From the NCBI GenBank assembly GCA_022592435.1, contig JABYQS010000280.1:1-36950 (forward strand): DNA of 36,950 nt. Reading direction: 5' to 3'. This document shows positions 9,913 to 20,565 of this stretch, one piece after another. Positions within the stretch are counted from its first letter, which is position 1; each line of letters starts with the position of its first letter. The notes under the pieces are model-generated. The model was not told the origin of the DNA and did not search any database. It saw nothing but the letters and a program-made list of their open reading frames with translations. Position numbers and translations under genes: made by a program. Origin of the DNA: Cerioporus squamosus (taxonomy: Eukaryota; Basidiomycota; Agaricomycetes; Polyporales; Polyporaceae).

Positions 9913-10930
9913 ATGCCCCGCCGTGCTCTGTGCCCGCGGACATGCTCTCCCGCTTCTTCGCGAGCCCCAGTACCAGTCCGCGAGCGAAAGCCAGGCCCGC
10001 GAGCGACCACGATGCGGACTCGGAGCTGCCCGTCCGAGCGAGCAACCTCACCAGTCGCTTCTTCCAGACCGCGGCTGGACATACCCTCCCTCGTCTCGGA
10101 CGCCGCATTCTGCGCATTCTACGACGACTTTCTCTCCGCCATGACCGAGCTGTACCACGCCAAACCCATTCTCATACAAGGTCCGCCCTCCTTCCTGTCG
10201 AGGACTCTGCTAACCACCGTGCTTCTGCAGACTACGTCTCCCACAGCCCGTGGAAGGTCCTCGTCGCCGTCACCCTCCTTAACAAGACCGCCGGCAAGAA
10301 GAGCATTCCCGTCTTCTTCCAAATCACCGACAAATGGCCCACTCCACACGACCTCGCACAGGGTATCCGCTCTCAGCTCGTTCCCGCTGCCCCACAGACT
10401 CACCTTGCATGCACGCAGCCCCGCTCTACGAACTCTACGAACTCCTCAAAGACCTCGGTTTCGGCCAGAAACGCTCTCAGCGCCTCCTCGACATCTCCCG
10501 CTCCTTCCTCCTCGACCCGCCCGACCCCACGCGCCCCCGCCCCTCCCGCGGCTACACCACCGTCCTCTCCCTCTCCGCCCCCCATGCCAACCCCGCACAC
10601 GTACGCAAGGTCCGCTACCCTCCGACACCCGTCTCCCACCTCCCCGGCTCCGGCCCCTACGCCCTCGACTCGTACCGCATCTTCTGCAGCCCCGATGCAG
10701 AGTGGAAGTCCGTGCGGCCCACCGACAAGGAGCTCACCAAGTACCTGGTCTGTGCAACCCGGTTGCTCCGCCTCACCACTACTGACGCTTCGCGTGGCTC
10801 GCAGCAGTGGCGCTGGGCCCTCGAGGCGTACCGCAAGTGGGACCCCATCTACGGGCCCCAGGACTCGATCGACCTCGACTACGTCCGCGCGCTCACCGAG
10901 TCGCTCAGGCGCGACCCGGTCGAGCACTAG
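9913..10930 (+). CDS. MBD4-like HhH-GPD DNA glycosylase
   Basis: Predicted to excise thymine or uracil opposite guanine in nuclear base-excision repair, as MBD4 does after deamination of 5-methylcytosine. Exons 9913-10180, 10231-10362, 10419-10747 and 10805-10930 give about 284 residues; introns are 50, 56 and 57 bp, the last being in frame with no stop. SHSPWKVLVAVTLLNKTAGK parallels the MBD4 core start, LYELLKDLGFGQKRSQRLL follows, and the helix-hairpin-helix LPGSGPYALDSYRIFC contains the expected catalytic Asp (residue 217). KELTKYL then QWRWALEAY match the MBD4 C-terminal helix, supporting removal of the last intron. There is no methyl-CpG-binding domain; the first 60 residues are low-complexity, so the start is the least certain part. 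Divergent from the ABC1 kinase. Confidence 0.85.
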
Positions 10931-11617
10931 GCCGCCGCAGAACGGCCTTTGCGTGACTACAGACGTCGGATTGACTTTAGCAGCGGCCGCAACAGCGTCG
11001 CGAAGGTCCGGTTCTTGTACGCCGCATTAGACACAGGCATACAGTCGACTCGGGTGCGTCCAGGTCTGCGCCGGACTCTCCTCCGCCAGATGATGCACTT
11101 ACCCACTGACCATATCGCAGCTCGCACTGCGCGCAGACATGCAGCCCGTCGAGGATCGGCATCCGGGAGGTGCGCCACTATTGGGGCAGAAGTGGCAGAG
11201 GAAGAGCCCCCAGTCGCAGGGGCGAATGTCCTGCACAGTCGGCGGGGCGTCGTGCTGAGCGGGACCACCCTGCGTCGACTATACCCCAGCGCCGGACTGT
11301 CCTTCTCAATCGATCCCAAACGGCACCGCTTGTCTGACTACTTATGTAAGTCACTGGGGCGCGAGACTGCTCGGAGGAACCATGCGCTGTACCGCGCGCT
11401 GTCCGACAACGTAGGGCCGAACACAGCGGCGTTCGTTCTACGCTCCAGGACTCCTTCGACCGTCCCCGTCACCCATCATGAACTCTCCTCCTCAGACTCT
11501 TCCCGCATCGGCCAAGAAAGTTTGGACCACGTGCGTGACTTCAACCTATCCCGTATGCGACTCTCACGAGAACACAAACCGCTGCAGAGCACGCACGCAG
11601 ACTTCCATTCGAACCCC
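10931..11617. other. no firmly supported gene
   Basis: A long plus-strand frame crosses this region but has an Arg/Ser-rich composition typical of antisense of a real gene or of chance in GC-rich DNA. On the minus strand a short segment (LHVCAQCELRYGQW followed by GTAAGT) with paired Cys residues looks exon-like but could not be joined to anything. The glycosylase 3' untranslated region presumably occupies the start. Confidence 0.3.
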
Positions 11618-11941
11618 TTATGTACTAGCCTGGCCTGCTGTGGCAGCTTGTCGTCCTATGCAGAAAGGTATCAGTCAGCGAGCCGATCGTCGATCCAACC
11701 TACCATCCTTCTTGCCTTGGGGCCAAATCTGCGACTCGTTCCACTGCGACCAGTGCGCGTAAGCCTCCCCCTCCACGTCTTCTTCTCGGGCGTTCCTCCA
11801 AGAAGCAGCTTCTTCGGTGACCTGCGGTCCCCGACTCGGACTCCCCGCAATGGACAGCTTACCGGTCTTCATCACCACGTGGCTGGCTATGTTGTGCCAC
11901 GCAACAGCACCTGCCTTCGTCTTCCACCAGGCACCGAGATC
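11618..11941 (-). CDS. candidate 3' exons of an unrecognised gene
   Basis: A minus-strand exon 11941-11704 begins after a TAG acceptor and reads as an 80-residue uninterrupted, protein-like segment (AWWKTKAGAVAWHNIASHVV near its start, AHWSQWNESQIWPQGKKDG near its end). It is followed by a well-formed 48 bp intron (11703-11656; GTAGGT donor, CTGACT branch, CATAG acceptor) and a short last exon ending with TAA at 11618-11620. The codon-aligned complementary frame explains the long plus-strand frame here. Upstream exons between 11942 and 12250 could not be resolved because splice-like signals occur on both strands. No family recognised. Confidence 0.35.
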
Positions 11942-13137
11942 CTACAGTAGAACTCGACGCTCTTCTTTCTTTCCCGGGGAGTCTCCAAGGAACTCGTCCA
12001 AGTCGAGTCTCGTTTGAAGGGAGAATTAGAAAATACGACCTAGTCCCGGACGGCACCCAAACCGCCGCATCTTCTCCTGCATCCCGGTGAGCTACTGCCA
12101 TCGACCCGGATGAAAGACTTCCTCCCACAGCTCCATGCGAGCTGAGGTACTACAAACACTCTGGGGCAGACTGGTGAGTTCATCGTCTATTGAAGATCGA
12201 CATCACGTACTTCGCAACGAGGCCGGCTGACTCGGTCGACCTTGGCCCTTCAGGATCTTCGTGCTAAGTACGCCTCGCGCGGCCGCCCGCACTCAGCCAT
12301 CCAGGCATCGCAGAAGGGCTTTCCGGGCACAGTGCATCCCCGCCGCCCCCGCTCACGGCGAACACAAAAACTACATCAGGCCTTCCTGACCCGCAGCATA
12401 CGGTTCGCGGGGCCGGAGACTTACCGACACAGGCATGCGCACAGTCGACTCGAACCGCTCACCTCCCTACCAATCCCTATTATTGAAGGTGCAGTGCAGC
12501 ATGGCATAGGTATGTAGTATGTACTGAACTCTCCTCTGCCAGGCGATCCGGGCGATTGACTACCCATTTGATACTGTATATGACAGCGGTTCGCCATCCG
12601 CGACCGTCGACCGTCGGCTGCTATGCTCTTCTGGGTCGGCAACGTCGACGTTGAGTGCGCATGGCTACGCTCGCCCGGCGTTTCTGCAGAGCACTCCGTC
12701 GGTGATGCGTATTCGAATCCCGAGCGCGATGTTGGAGCCGGCCTTGCGACGGACTTGGTTCAAAGGAACGTCTCGTACCACCCAGTACACTGTTGAGGCA
12801 ATTTGAGGAGTCGTCGGGCCAGAGGAGCCATGGCACCAACAGACGCAGTATGGGTCGCGATTGTTCGATACGTTGACTGGCCGCCCAGGTAACCGCGATA
12901 CCGAGTGTACGTTGAGAAATGTATATGCACTTACTGGCAGGGCTGGGTTACGTATACAGACCTCGTAGGACGAACTCAGCGTTGTCCAGCACTGATACGC
13001 CGCGTAATACGACAAAGTGAGAACATACAGCTCAACTTTCATTGCGGCCACAACAATAAGCACAAGCGCAGACGGAACACTCGCTGGGCCCAAGCAGTGT
13101 GGTTCAGCCGATAATACATAGTAGATATTAGAGACCG
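11942..13137. other. unresolved region, splice-like signals on both strands
   Basis: Plus-strand signals resemble an intron at 12174-12252 (GTGAGT, GCTGACT, CTTCAG) next to the protein-like ELRYYKHSGADW. On the minus strand 13093-12935 has a hydrophobic stretch (ALVLIVVAAMKVELYVL) followed by a possible 58 bp intron. These cannot be assembled into one convincing gene on either strand. The region may hold a decayed gene. Confidence 0.3.
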
Positions 13138-14586
13138 TCAGGCTTTCTGCCTCGCGACCTTCAGTTCCGCCACTCGCTCCTTCAACTCGGCCACACGCTC
13201 ATTGAGCAACTCGCGCTCTCGCTCCCGATCAGCAATGAGCAACTCGCGCTCTCGCTCCCGATCAGCAATGAGAGACTCGCGCTCTCGCTCCCGATCAGCA
13301 ATGAGAGACTCGCGCTCTCTTTCCCAACCAGCCCGCTCGCGTTCTATGTACGCGCGCTCCTGCTCAAGTTGTTCTCTCATCAACCGACGCTCCGCTTCGA
13401 AAGCCGCCGTCTGGTCAGCGAGCTTGTCCTTCAGAGACTGCACCTCCGCGCTCCACGTGTCGCTCGCCTTGATGTGCGGCGACCCGGGGACTAGAAACAA
13501 CACAGCAACCAATCAACTATGTGCACGAGAGGACGACATGCAAAGACACGATGACGTACCCTTGAACGAGCCCTGGCTCGCATGGGACGACTTGCGCTTC
13601 GGCACGCTTGTGCTCCCGCCGCCCGATCCACCCGTGTCCTGCGCAGCGAGAGGGGAGCCTGGCCGCTCTCCGGAGCCCTCCAGTTGCTGCCGGGGCGATC
13701 GCGACCGGTCTGCAGTGCGGGGCTGTCGCGAGGAGCGAGTGCGAGCCTGTTGTCGCTGCGACGACGACCGGGAGCCATGGTCCGCGCCGTCCTCGCGGTC
13801 GGTGGAGTGCTCGACAGATGCCTGAGTTTCCGAGTCCGTCTCAGTCATCTCGGTCAGGGGACCGGCTGCTTGCATCACTAGTTGTTCTGTGGGTAAGCAT
13901 CGGGAAGGGCGGGAACAGTGGGCTAGGAGAGGGTGCTCACATGGATGCAACAAACCTGTGCTGTCGATCTCCATATCCGACAAGTTCATGGACTCCTCCC
14001 AGACCTCGCGGAGGTCTTCGTCCAGCTCGCCTTGAGACCCAACAAAGCTGATCATGTCAGCCGGTGCAGCGTGCGGCGGTTGATCGAGAGATGGCTCGGG
14101 GAGGGCATTGACGCGCTTGGCGATGTTGAGGAGGAGAGTCCTCAAGGCATGGAGACGCTTCGGGTCGGGGAAGGCCCCTTGCGTCTCGACAAGCTTCTGT
14201 GCCAAGTTGCTGAACTGACGCAAGTTACGACCTGCGGGGTGGGTAGCGATCATGTCGACAATTGTCGCCACGTCACTGTCAAGCCAATCTGTAACGGTGA
14301 TTTCCTCCGGCTCCACGTCGAAGTGGCGGTAGGCCTTCTCGAGGAGCTTGCCGAACTTGCGTATCCAGGCCTCGCTGGGCTCGTCTGCTGTCGCAAGAGC
14401 CAGAGAGAGCTCGAAGCGCAGGAACAGCCGAAGCCGTTCTGCGGGGATATTGACGTTCGGGTAGAACACGCGCATGTGCCCGGACGTGGCTGCCTTGCCG
14501 GTCCAGCGATCCCATAACAGTGAATCATCGGGATCGTCTTGCAGTGAGAGCTTGAATATGCTCCCAGAAGTATTGGAATGAGACAT
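13138..14586 (-). CDS. unrecognised protein with helical N-terminus and repetitive coiled-coil tail
   Basis: Three exons fit: 14586-13956, 13886-13560 and 13490-13138 (436 residues), with 69 bp introns (GTTTGT...CACAG and GTACGT...TCTAG). The frame is open upstream to 14823, so an earlier start is possible; 14586 was chosen because the sequence before it is low in conserved character. Residues 1-200 are mainly helical and charged with no recognised domain; 260-350 are Ser/Gln/Arg-rich and probably disordered; the C-terminal 110 residues are an extended coiled coil whose core is an 11-residue repeat (ESLIADRERER and variants). The tail suggests oligomerisation or a scaffold role, but no function is assigned. 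No close similarity to the neighbouring genes is visible. Confidence 0.62.
13203..13328 (-). repeat. 33 bp tandem repeat encoding an 11-residue coiled-coil unit
   Basis: Three full units (13203, 13236, 13269) and a fourth partial one at 13302 are near-identical; the first two are identical and the third differs at a few bases (GAGCAACTCG to GAGAGACTCG). Being a multiple of three, the repeat keeps the reading frame and adds 11 residues, a hendecad, per unit, so copy-number change would lengthen the coil without breaking it. Confidence 0.85.
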
Positions 14587-15619
14587 AGTCCTAGCACGAC
14601 GAGGAGCGCGGCGTAGGCCGAAGAGATGTGGTACGCGTTGTTTGAGGTGGCTCAGGCTGGGAGAGCAGTGCTCGGAGGAGTGAGGGCATGTCGAAGGCTT
14701 TATGAGCGGTCCAGGCGACCTGCTCATGTCGATGGCGATGGTAGATAAGAGATCTTCTTGGAGTTCTTCCGTCCACAGGTCCGCAGCCAGCTCAGCGTGC
14801 GGTGAAATCAAGCTCAAGAGCAAGCCTCGAGGCTAACGCGCGTCGCCGTCGGCGTACGGTGTATTCGAACATGAGCACGTGACCGTGTACACACTAAGGC
14901 CGCAGCTGCCTCAGCCTGGCTGAACACGGCGGTTCCAGATTAGCCAGCCCTTGATGATGTTCAGCTCAACGTTTCTTGCCTGACGATCGAGTCGTGTTAA
15001 CCAGTGAGTGCTCATAAGGATTCCGAAGGTGGAACATAACTGCACAACAGACGGCGGATCCAGCTCGGAGTCTGACGTCCTGACCGTACCCAATATTGCC
15101 AACGTGTACAATCAACACATTCAGAGTCCAACAGACGGTAGGCAGATCGTGGAGAAGGAGCATGTCGCAGTGCGGGCCCCGGTTTAACCAGCAGGGCCAC
15201 GTGGGGCGATCAGATATTTCGGGCGCCGCTCAAACCAAAGGCTATATACCGCGGGCGAAAAAGTTTGCAGAGGAGCGCGGTGAGGAAGAACCGCGGTCGC
15301 AGCACACGCACAGAGGGCCTCTCGGCCTCTCATCCTCAGCTGCGGGGAAAGTCCCCGGAGACGCAGTCCACGTCCTCGCCCACCCTGGAAAGCCCCGCCC
15401 TCAAGCACGGCGGGCGGGCCTGCGACGGCCGGTGCCCGTGTCTCGCCCGGTGTGCTCGCGCGCGCAGAGGGCGAGCTCGGCCCAGCCAGGACTGCTGCCA
15501 GCGGCGCCCCTTGCGATCTGCGCGAAGAGACGAGCGCGTTCGCCTTGTCGGGGGTGCTGCCGGCAACTGTTGCTCATAGACACAGTTATGCGGTTGCGGG
15601 CTTCGTGCCCGGGAACACA
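14587..15619. other. intergenic, upstream of the coiled-coil gene
   Basis: No gene is supported. A TATA-like 'gctatataccgcgg' lies at about 15241 on the plus strand and could serve the candidate gene at 15620, though that leaves a long leader. 15260-15560 is very GC-rich and gives open frames on both strands with no recognised motif. Confidence 0.35.
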
Positions 15620-16261
15620 ATGGGGCTTACTCTCCTCCACCGCGCCGTCCTTGTGACGCGTATTTTTTCCTCTCTGAACGCTCGTTCGTTCGCTGTGCCC
15701 GTGGTTGGGGAGGAACTGTATGAAGGGAGACGACGCGGGATGGAGCGTGTTGTTGGGTACTTGGTACGTCTCTTCGCCCTTTCGTCTTTGCTATATGATG
15801 CTTTCTTCATGAATTTCTTCAGGGAGATATACCTCCTCCATCGGAGGAGGGCGTGCTCCAGAATTTGACACCCCTGATTCATCCATCCCCTCCCGCTTCT
15901 GCTGTCGACAGCTCGCTGATACTGCCCACAGGTCACATCCACATTCGCTGCGTAAACTTTCATGTAGATGAGTTGTATCATTCATACAAGAATCACCGTA
16001 TCACCGTATCACCTCGCACACACATCGCACGACATACCCTTAGGACCGACTTTGCGCTCGCTCCGAGTCCCAAGGCGTACCCGCACCATCAGGTGAGTAC
16101 CCGAGCCAAGAAATTGGCCGCCCCACACACCTGGACGCGGTGCATGCATTTACGCGTTGTCACCGTTTGCAATCCCGGACGCAGGTGCCGGCATACAGTT
16201 GAACGCCGCCTACATACAACCTGGGCCTGGGGCACCCTTGGTCCTCCAGCTAGGTTCGTGA
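15620..16261 (+). CDS. candidate small four-exon gene, unrecognised product
   Basis: Four exons with mutually consistent phases and good splice signals: 15620-15763, 15823-15951, 16044-16092 and 16185-16261. Introns are 59 bp (GTACGT...TTCAG), 92 bp (GTAAAC...TTAG) and 92 bp (GTGAGT...GCAG). The product would be 132 residues, basic near the N-terminus, Pro-rich in the middle, ending AAYIQPGPGAPLVLQLGS. Support comes only from frame and splice fit; no domain or homologue is recognised, and the start could lie upstream because the frame is open to 15452. It may be a real lineage-specific gene or a fortuitous model. Confidence 0.35.
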
Positions 16262-16685
16262 ACTTCACGCCGCATGACCTCGCATAGTGACCGTCCTGCA
16301 TGTTATCGTCGCAGTCGGTTCTAGACGACAGTCTGCTGTTTCAGTCGGCCTCGGTCTCTCCGAAGGACCTGCGTCGCACCACGCACTGTTCGCTACTCTA
16401 CGCGCCGCAGTGTCGTCGCTGTCGAGTCGTCCACACGCCTTAGACCAACACGCTCCCCGGTCATCTCAAGAGCCTCATGGACACTGGCCGTTCTGAGTTG
16501 TACCTGGATTGCTTCGGATAGATGCAAGTCACGACCACGACCCTCGGTTGCGCAGTATGTTGGAGTGCGAGAGAAGACGAACCCGCAGAGCGGAGTCGGT
16601 AAAATCTAGCCAACATGTAACGACCCAGCCTATTACTCGCGAAACATTATATCATCGCATTATATTCGCACAAGTCCTCGTTAGT
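16262..16685. other. intergenic between convergent genes
   Basis: No gene is supported. The interval would hold the 3' ends of the candidate gene at 15620-16261 and of the membrane protein gene at 16686-18101, which converge on it. Confidence 0.4.
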
Positions 16686-18101
16686 CTACGTTCGACCCAG
16701 ACCAAGCACCCTCCAACCCATTCTACCGCTTCTCATCCTTGCCCTTCCCCTGCTCCCCTCGCCCCTGCCCTCGCCGCCCTCCTCGCCGCCGAAAAAGTTC
16801 TCCATGACGCGCCCCCAGGCGACGACGAGCAACTTGCGCGGCTCGTCCGTCTTCGCCTTCTCCCACACGCGCTCGAACAGCTCGCGGTGCGGGTTCGCGG
16901 CGACGAGCGCAAGCACGCGGCCGGCGGGGGCAAGCGCGGGCCGGACGGAGTCTTCGAGCGCGGTGTAGAGCGACGGGAGGGACGTTGGAGGGACGGGGAG
17001 CGGGAGGAGGAGTGATTGGGATCTGTGACAGAGGATGGGTTAGCGTCGATAAGGCAGATGTGAGCAGCGAACGAGGACTCGGAGGGATGGAGGGACGTTC
17101 GTCAGTTCTGTGAGTACGCGATGTGATACAACACATCTCGTCATACCACTCGCAAACGTGGGTGGGATATGCACGCTCGAGTGGAACGCTGACCACTCGG
17201 GGCTGGGGACGTAGGCTGGAAAGTGAAAGCAGGAGACTCACGTTACGTCTGGGAACGGCAGCGCATTCCCCAGGTCCTCGAACGGGTGCACATCTTGGTG
17301 CTGGCCGTCCCCGTGCTGAGCTTGCTCCTCATATCCAGGGGGCACACCCCGCGCCCACTCGTCGTTGCGCTTGTCCTTGAACCGCTGCCACTCGGACTGG
17401 CCCTCGAGGTCTTTGCGCATGAGATCGAGCTTCTCCTGCACCGCCCAGCGGCTGGTAGACCACCAGAGGTACCAGCCCTCCTGCCAATGCTTCGTCTCTC
17501 TCTGCGTGTGCGCCTGTTCGTGCTCGTGGTTGTGGTCGTCCCCAGATCCAAGCGCGCCATTGCCACTGCCACTGCCATGACCGAAGCGGTCGCCGAGGAG
17601 CATGGCCAGCCACCCGCTGTACCTCTGCCCTTCCGGCGGGAGGGGATGTTTCATCGGGACGGTCTCCACCTCGTCCTTGACCTCAAGGACGGGCTTCTTG
17701 CCCGGGACATGCTTGAGGGTCTGGGTGCGGTGGTGGGCGAGCACACGCTCGACCTCGTGCTTGAATACGCGGCGGAGGCAGATGGTGCGGCACCGGGGTC
17801 CTGTCCGTGTATGCGGCCGGAGATGCTCTGGCTGCAGAAGGTGAAGCAGCGCTCGTCGACCTGGGGAGAGAACGGGCCCTTCGGCGGACGGACGATCTTG
17901 AGGGAGGGGAGGCGGTCCCACCAGAGCTCCTGGCGGGGTGGCGGTTCTGGCGATTGATAGGACGCAGAGGATGACGAGGGCGATGGTGTTGCTGAGGATG
18001 GCGTGGAGGACATGAACGTAGTAGTCGAAGACGGTGAGCGTGGTGAGCAAGACAGAGGCCGCAGCCGCAGTGGCCACTCGAGTACAGTACGCGTTGGCCA
18101 C
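16686..18101 (-). CDS. unrecognised single-pass membrane protein, 5' end unresolved
   Basis: The upstream exon (about 18101 to 17242) starts with a hydrophobic stretch (VLHAILSNTIALVILCVL) that should cross a membrane. It then gives LWWDRLPSLKIVRPPKGPFSP, RRVFKHEVERVLAHHRTQ, HPLPPEGQRYSGWLAMLLGD and EGWYLWWSTSRWAVQEKL. A donor GTGAGT at 17241 and an acceptor at 17023 (219 bp) join it in phase 2 to a last exon (17022-16686) with LYTALEDSVRPAL, ANPHRELFERVWEKAK and KLLVVAWGRVMENFFGG. The second block is in a different frame from those around it, so two compensating one-base changes near 17945 and 17815 must be assumed, or sequence error. No ATG was found at the 5' end; a 5' exon is probably missing. 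I do not recognise the family; it looks like a fungal-specific protein. Confidence 0.5.
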
Positions 18102-18615
18102 GTGCTCCGTACTGTAGCGCTAGCGCCTGACGGCGTCTCCGTCTTCAAGATGCTCCTCCCCTCGGTCCTCGTCCTGCTCCGAGTCAGTCCTGGCAAGATG
18201 CAGAACACCTCACGTGAACTCGTGGCTCTGAAGATACGCTGTAGCTGTATGCGGTACAGCAATGCTGCGCTGTGCTTGGATGTTCACAGCCTCCAACCAT
18301 CCCATGGTACCTGACCCAGTTTTCAAGCTTCTCTCCGGGAGTCCGGATCCCGCGCAACGGTACAATCTTAGCCTTTCAGTAGGTCGAAGCAGCTGTCGTG
18401 CTGTGTTTGCTTCCGTTGATTGATATGCGGTCAAACACAGACTGAGAATGTTCATGACAGCCAGTCTCGACACTCGGAGTGAGGTGAAGCTGTACGAGGA
18501 AAAGGCTCAGGAAAACAACGCTTCCCCAGTACAACATCCTCGCCACGGCGGCTGTGTAGAGGTTCGGACCCCTTCAAATAGTCCAATCCTCTGGAGTCTG
18601 GAAGAACTGGCACCC
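18102..18615. other. intergenic; probable missing 5' exon of membrane protein gene
   Basis: On the minus strand just upstream of the membrane segment, an acidic run (DSEQDEDRGEEHLEDGDAVRR) ends at a TAG that could equally be an intron acceptor, so the first exon of the membrane protein gene may lie here. The plus-strand frame of the HET pseudogene is open from 18448 but its conserved start is at 18616. No other feature is seen. Confidence 0.3.
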
Positions 18616-20565
18616 ATGTGGCTGCTCTCGACAGAGAATCTCCGTCTTGTCTACTTCCATACCCCGGACGTCGTCCCCGGCGGCTACGCAGTCCTATCTC
18701 ATGTCTGGCAGGATCCCGAGCAGTCGTTCGCCGACATCCAACTCTTCATCTCCCGTGGCGTGGCCCTCTGCGATCCTCTTGTCTCTGTCAAGATCAAGGA
18801 GACCTGCCGCATCGCATACGGCCACGGGTACGAGTGGGCGTGGATCGACGCCTGCTGCATCGACAAGTCCAGCAGCGCGGAGCTCTCCGAAGCCATCAAC
18901 TCGATGTTCGAGTGGTACTCCAAGGCCCGGATTTGCTACGCTTTTCTGTACGACGTACCCCCACACTCCAACATCCGCGCCCCCAAGTCTGCATTCCGCC
19001 GGAGCAAGTGGTTCACTCGCGGATGGACCCTCCAGGAGTTGAATCGCTCCTCGGTACCTCATCTTCCTCTCTTCGAATTGGGCCCTGCTTGGCACCAAGT
19101 CTGCCTTGGCGGATCTAATCCAGGACGTCTCTGGAGTGGATATCGAGGTCTTGACCTTCACCCGCGACGTGACCAACGTCAGTGTTGCCCGCCGCATGTC
19201 GTGGGCAGTGCGCAGGCAGACTACTCGAGGACGAAGCGTACTCGCTCATGGGTATCTTTGGTGTTCACATGTCTACCATATATGGCGAGGGCCGGGCGGC
19301 GTTCCGCAGACTGCAGGAGGAGATCCTGAAGCACACCAACGACCACACTCTGTTTGCTTGGGGAGAGATGCTTCATGCAGTTCTTCCTGGACTTGTCACA
19401 GATACTCAAAGCCCAACCAACTATCTGTTCGCGCCATCCCCTTCAGCTTTTAAAAACTCCGCGCATATGTCCCCCGCGGCGCCATCTGTCGCCGCAACAG
19501 CCATGACAACATTCTTTGCGGATTCGACTGTCGTTCGATATGTAAGCCCCAAACAAACGATGCTATACCTCGTACTCATCTCATTGCGAACTTCAGGATA
19601 CGCTTGACTTCACCATCACCGGTGCTGGAGTCCGTTGTCAGCTCCCCATCGCTGACGGCGGCTCGTATGCGGTCGCCATTCTCGACTGTCAGAATCGAGA
19701 TCGGCACGTCGTCGGACTGCTCTTACACCGGCGAGCGGAGGACGGCGGTCGTCTCCCTCGGTATCATGTCGGTGCCTCATTCGCAGAGGATGCAGCCCTG
19801 CTTTCAGGTGCGGCGCGGCCGTCGATACTCACGCCTCGCAGTATACAAGGCTATAGACTTCTGCTCATACATTCCTTCACCACCGCCGTCCTATCCGAAC
19901 TGAATCACTATTTCCCTACTCGCATGGCTACGACGCCTTCCTCGCAGACCACGTGCCAGATCAAGGAGTTCTATGTTATGCACTTCCTTCCGCGCTCAGC
20001 CCACCCATGGCTAGGACTGCATGTTGCCGAGCCGAATGAGTTCTTCGCCCCCACCTGGGTGGATGTCGAGCCCGGTCGCTACGGCTTCCACCAGGTGGGA
20101 CAGTCGGACAGTCCAGTGCTCCTTGGCCAGGAATCATATACTCTCTCCTTCTCGCACAACTCGCGCGGCGAAGATTTCACCATCCTCCTCGGTCGCTGCA
20201 AGGTTCATCCTTTTGCCAGCGTATCCATCGAGCACGCCAAACCTATCAGTGTCCCACGATGGGAATCAATGGATGCAGAATGGTTGCTGGGCCTACGTCA
20301 GAGGGCCACCGACCCACGGGCTGAATGCTCAGGTCCTGGCAGGGTCGGCGGTGATGCTCGCGCTCACCGATCTCCCGCCGTCAGTCATGACTGCCCGGAG
20401 GACCACATCCGGTTCTGGGACAACGCAACCAAGCATTTCGGCGACGAGGACAGAAGGGTGCAACTGTCTTTCAGTCGCTGGCCGGACCCAGACTCCTATT
20501 GCCTTGACATCCGGCTATGTGGTCGTATATACGAGACATTGCTCGATGGCAGTACTAGGCAGTAG
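18616..20565 (+). pseudogene. HET-domain protein 2, two frameshifts in the HET domain
   Basis: Start at MWLL as in HET 1. YAVLSHVWQ, WIDACCIDKSSSAELSEAIN and WFTRGWTLQEL are intact, then an extra A at 19042-19043 shifts the frame; IAPRYLIFLSSNWALLGTK continues in the next frame. At about 19230 the motif TTRLEDEAYSLMG is broken by loss of five bases between two CTCG repeats (ACTACTCGAGGAC against ACCACGCGGCTCGAGGAC in HET 1), changing frame again. A phase-0 intron of 55 bp (19542-19596) sits at the same place as in HET 1. The second exon has GVRCQLPIADGGSYAVAILD, FTILLGRC and the C-terminal RVQLSFSRWP, YCLDIRLCGRIYE, ending at TAG 20563-20565. Without the two indels it would encode a full HET protein; the 5 bp loss is hard to explain by sequencing error, so it is probably a pseudogene of a HET 1 paralogue. 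Confidence 0.78.

Noticed and set aside
10949..11950. 333-codon plus-strand open frame
   Set aside because: Arg/Ser-rich with no motif; from 11704 it is codon-aligned and complementary to a more protein-like minus-strand exon, which explains the absence of stops.
13203..13328. CRISPR-like array
   Set aside because: Units of 33 bp are directly adjacent with no spacers and encode a coiled-coil repeat.
13887..13940. GTGAGC donor for intron 1 of the coiled-coil gene
   Set aside because: It has the better consensus but splicing there creates a TAA codon; the GTTTGT donor at 13955 keeps the frame.
17223..17957. 244-codon plus-strand open frame
   Set aside because: Antisense to the membrane protein exon, whose Trp/Glu/Lys-rich blocks are far more protein-like.
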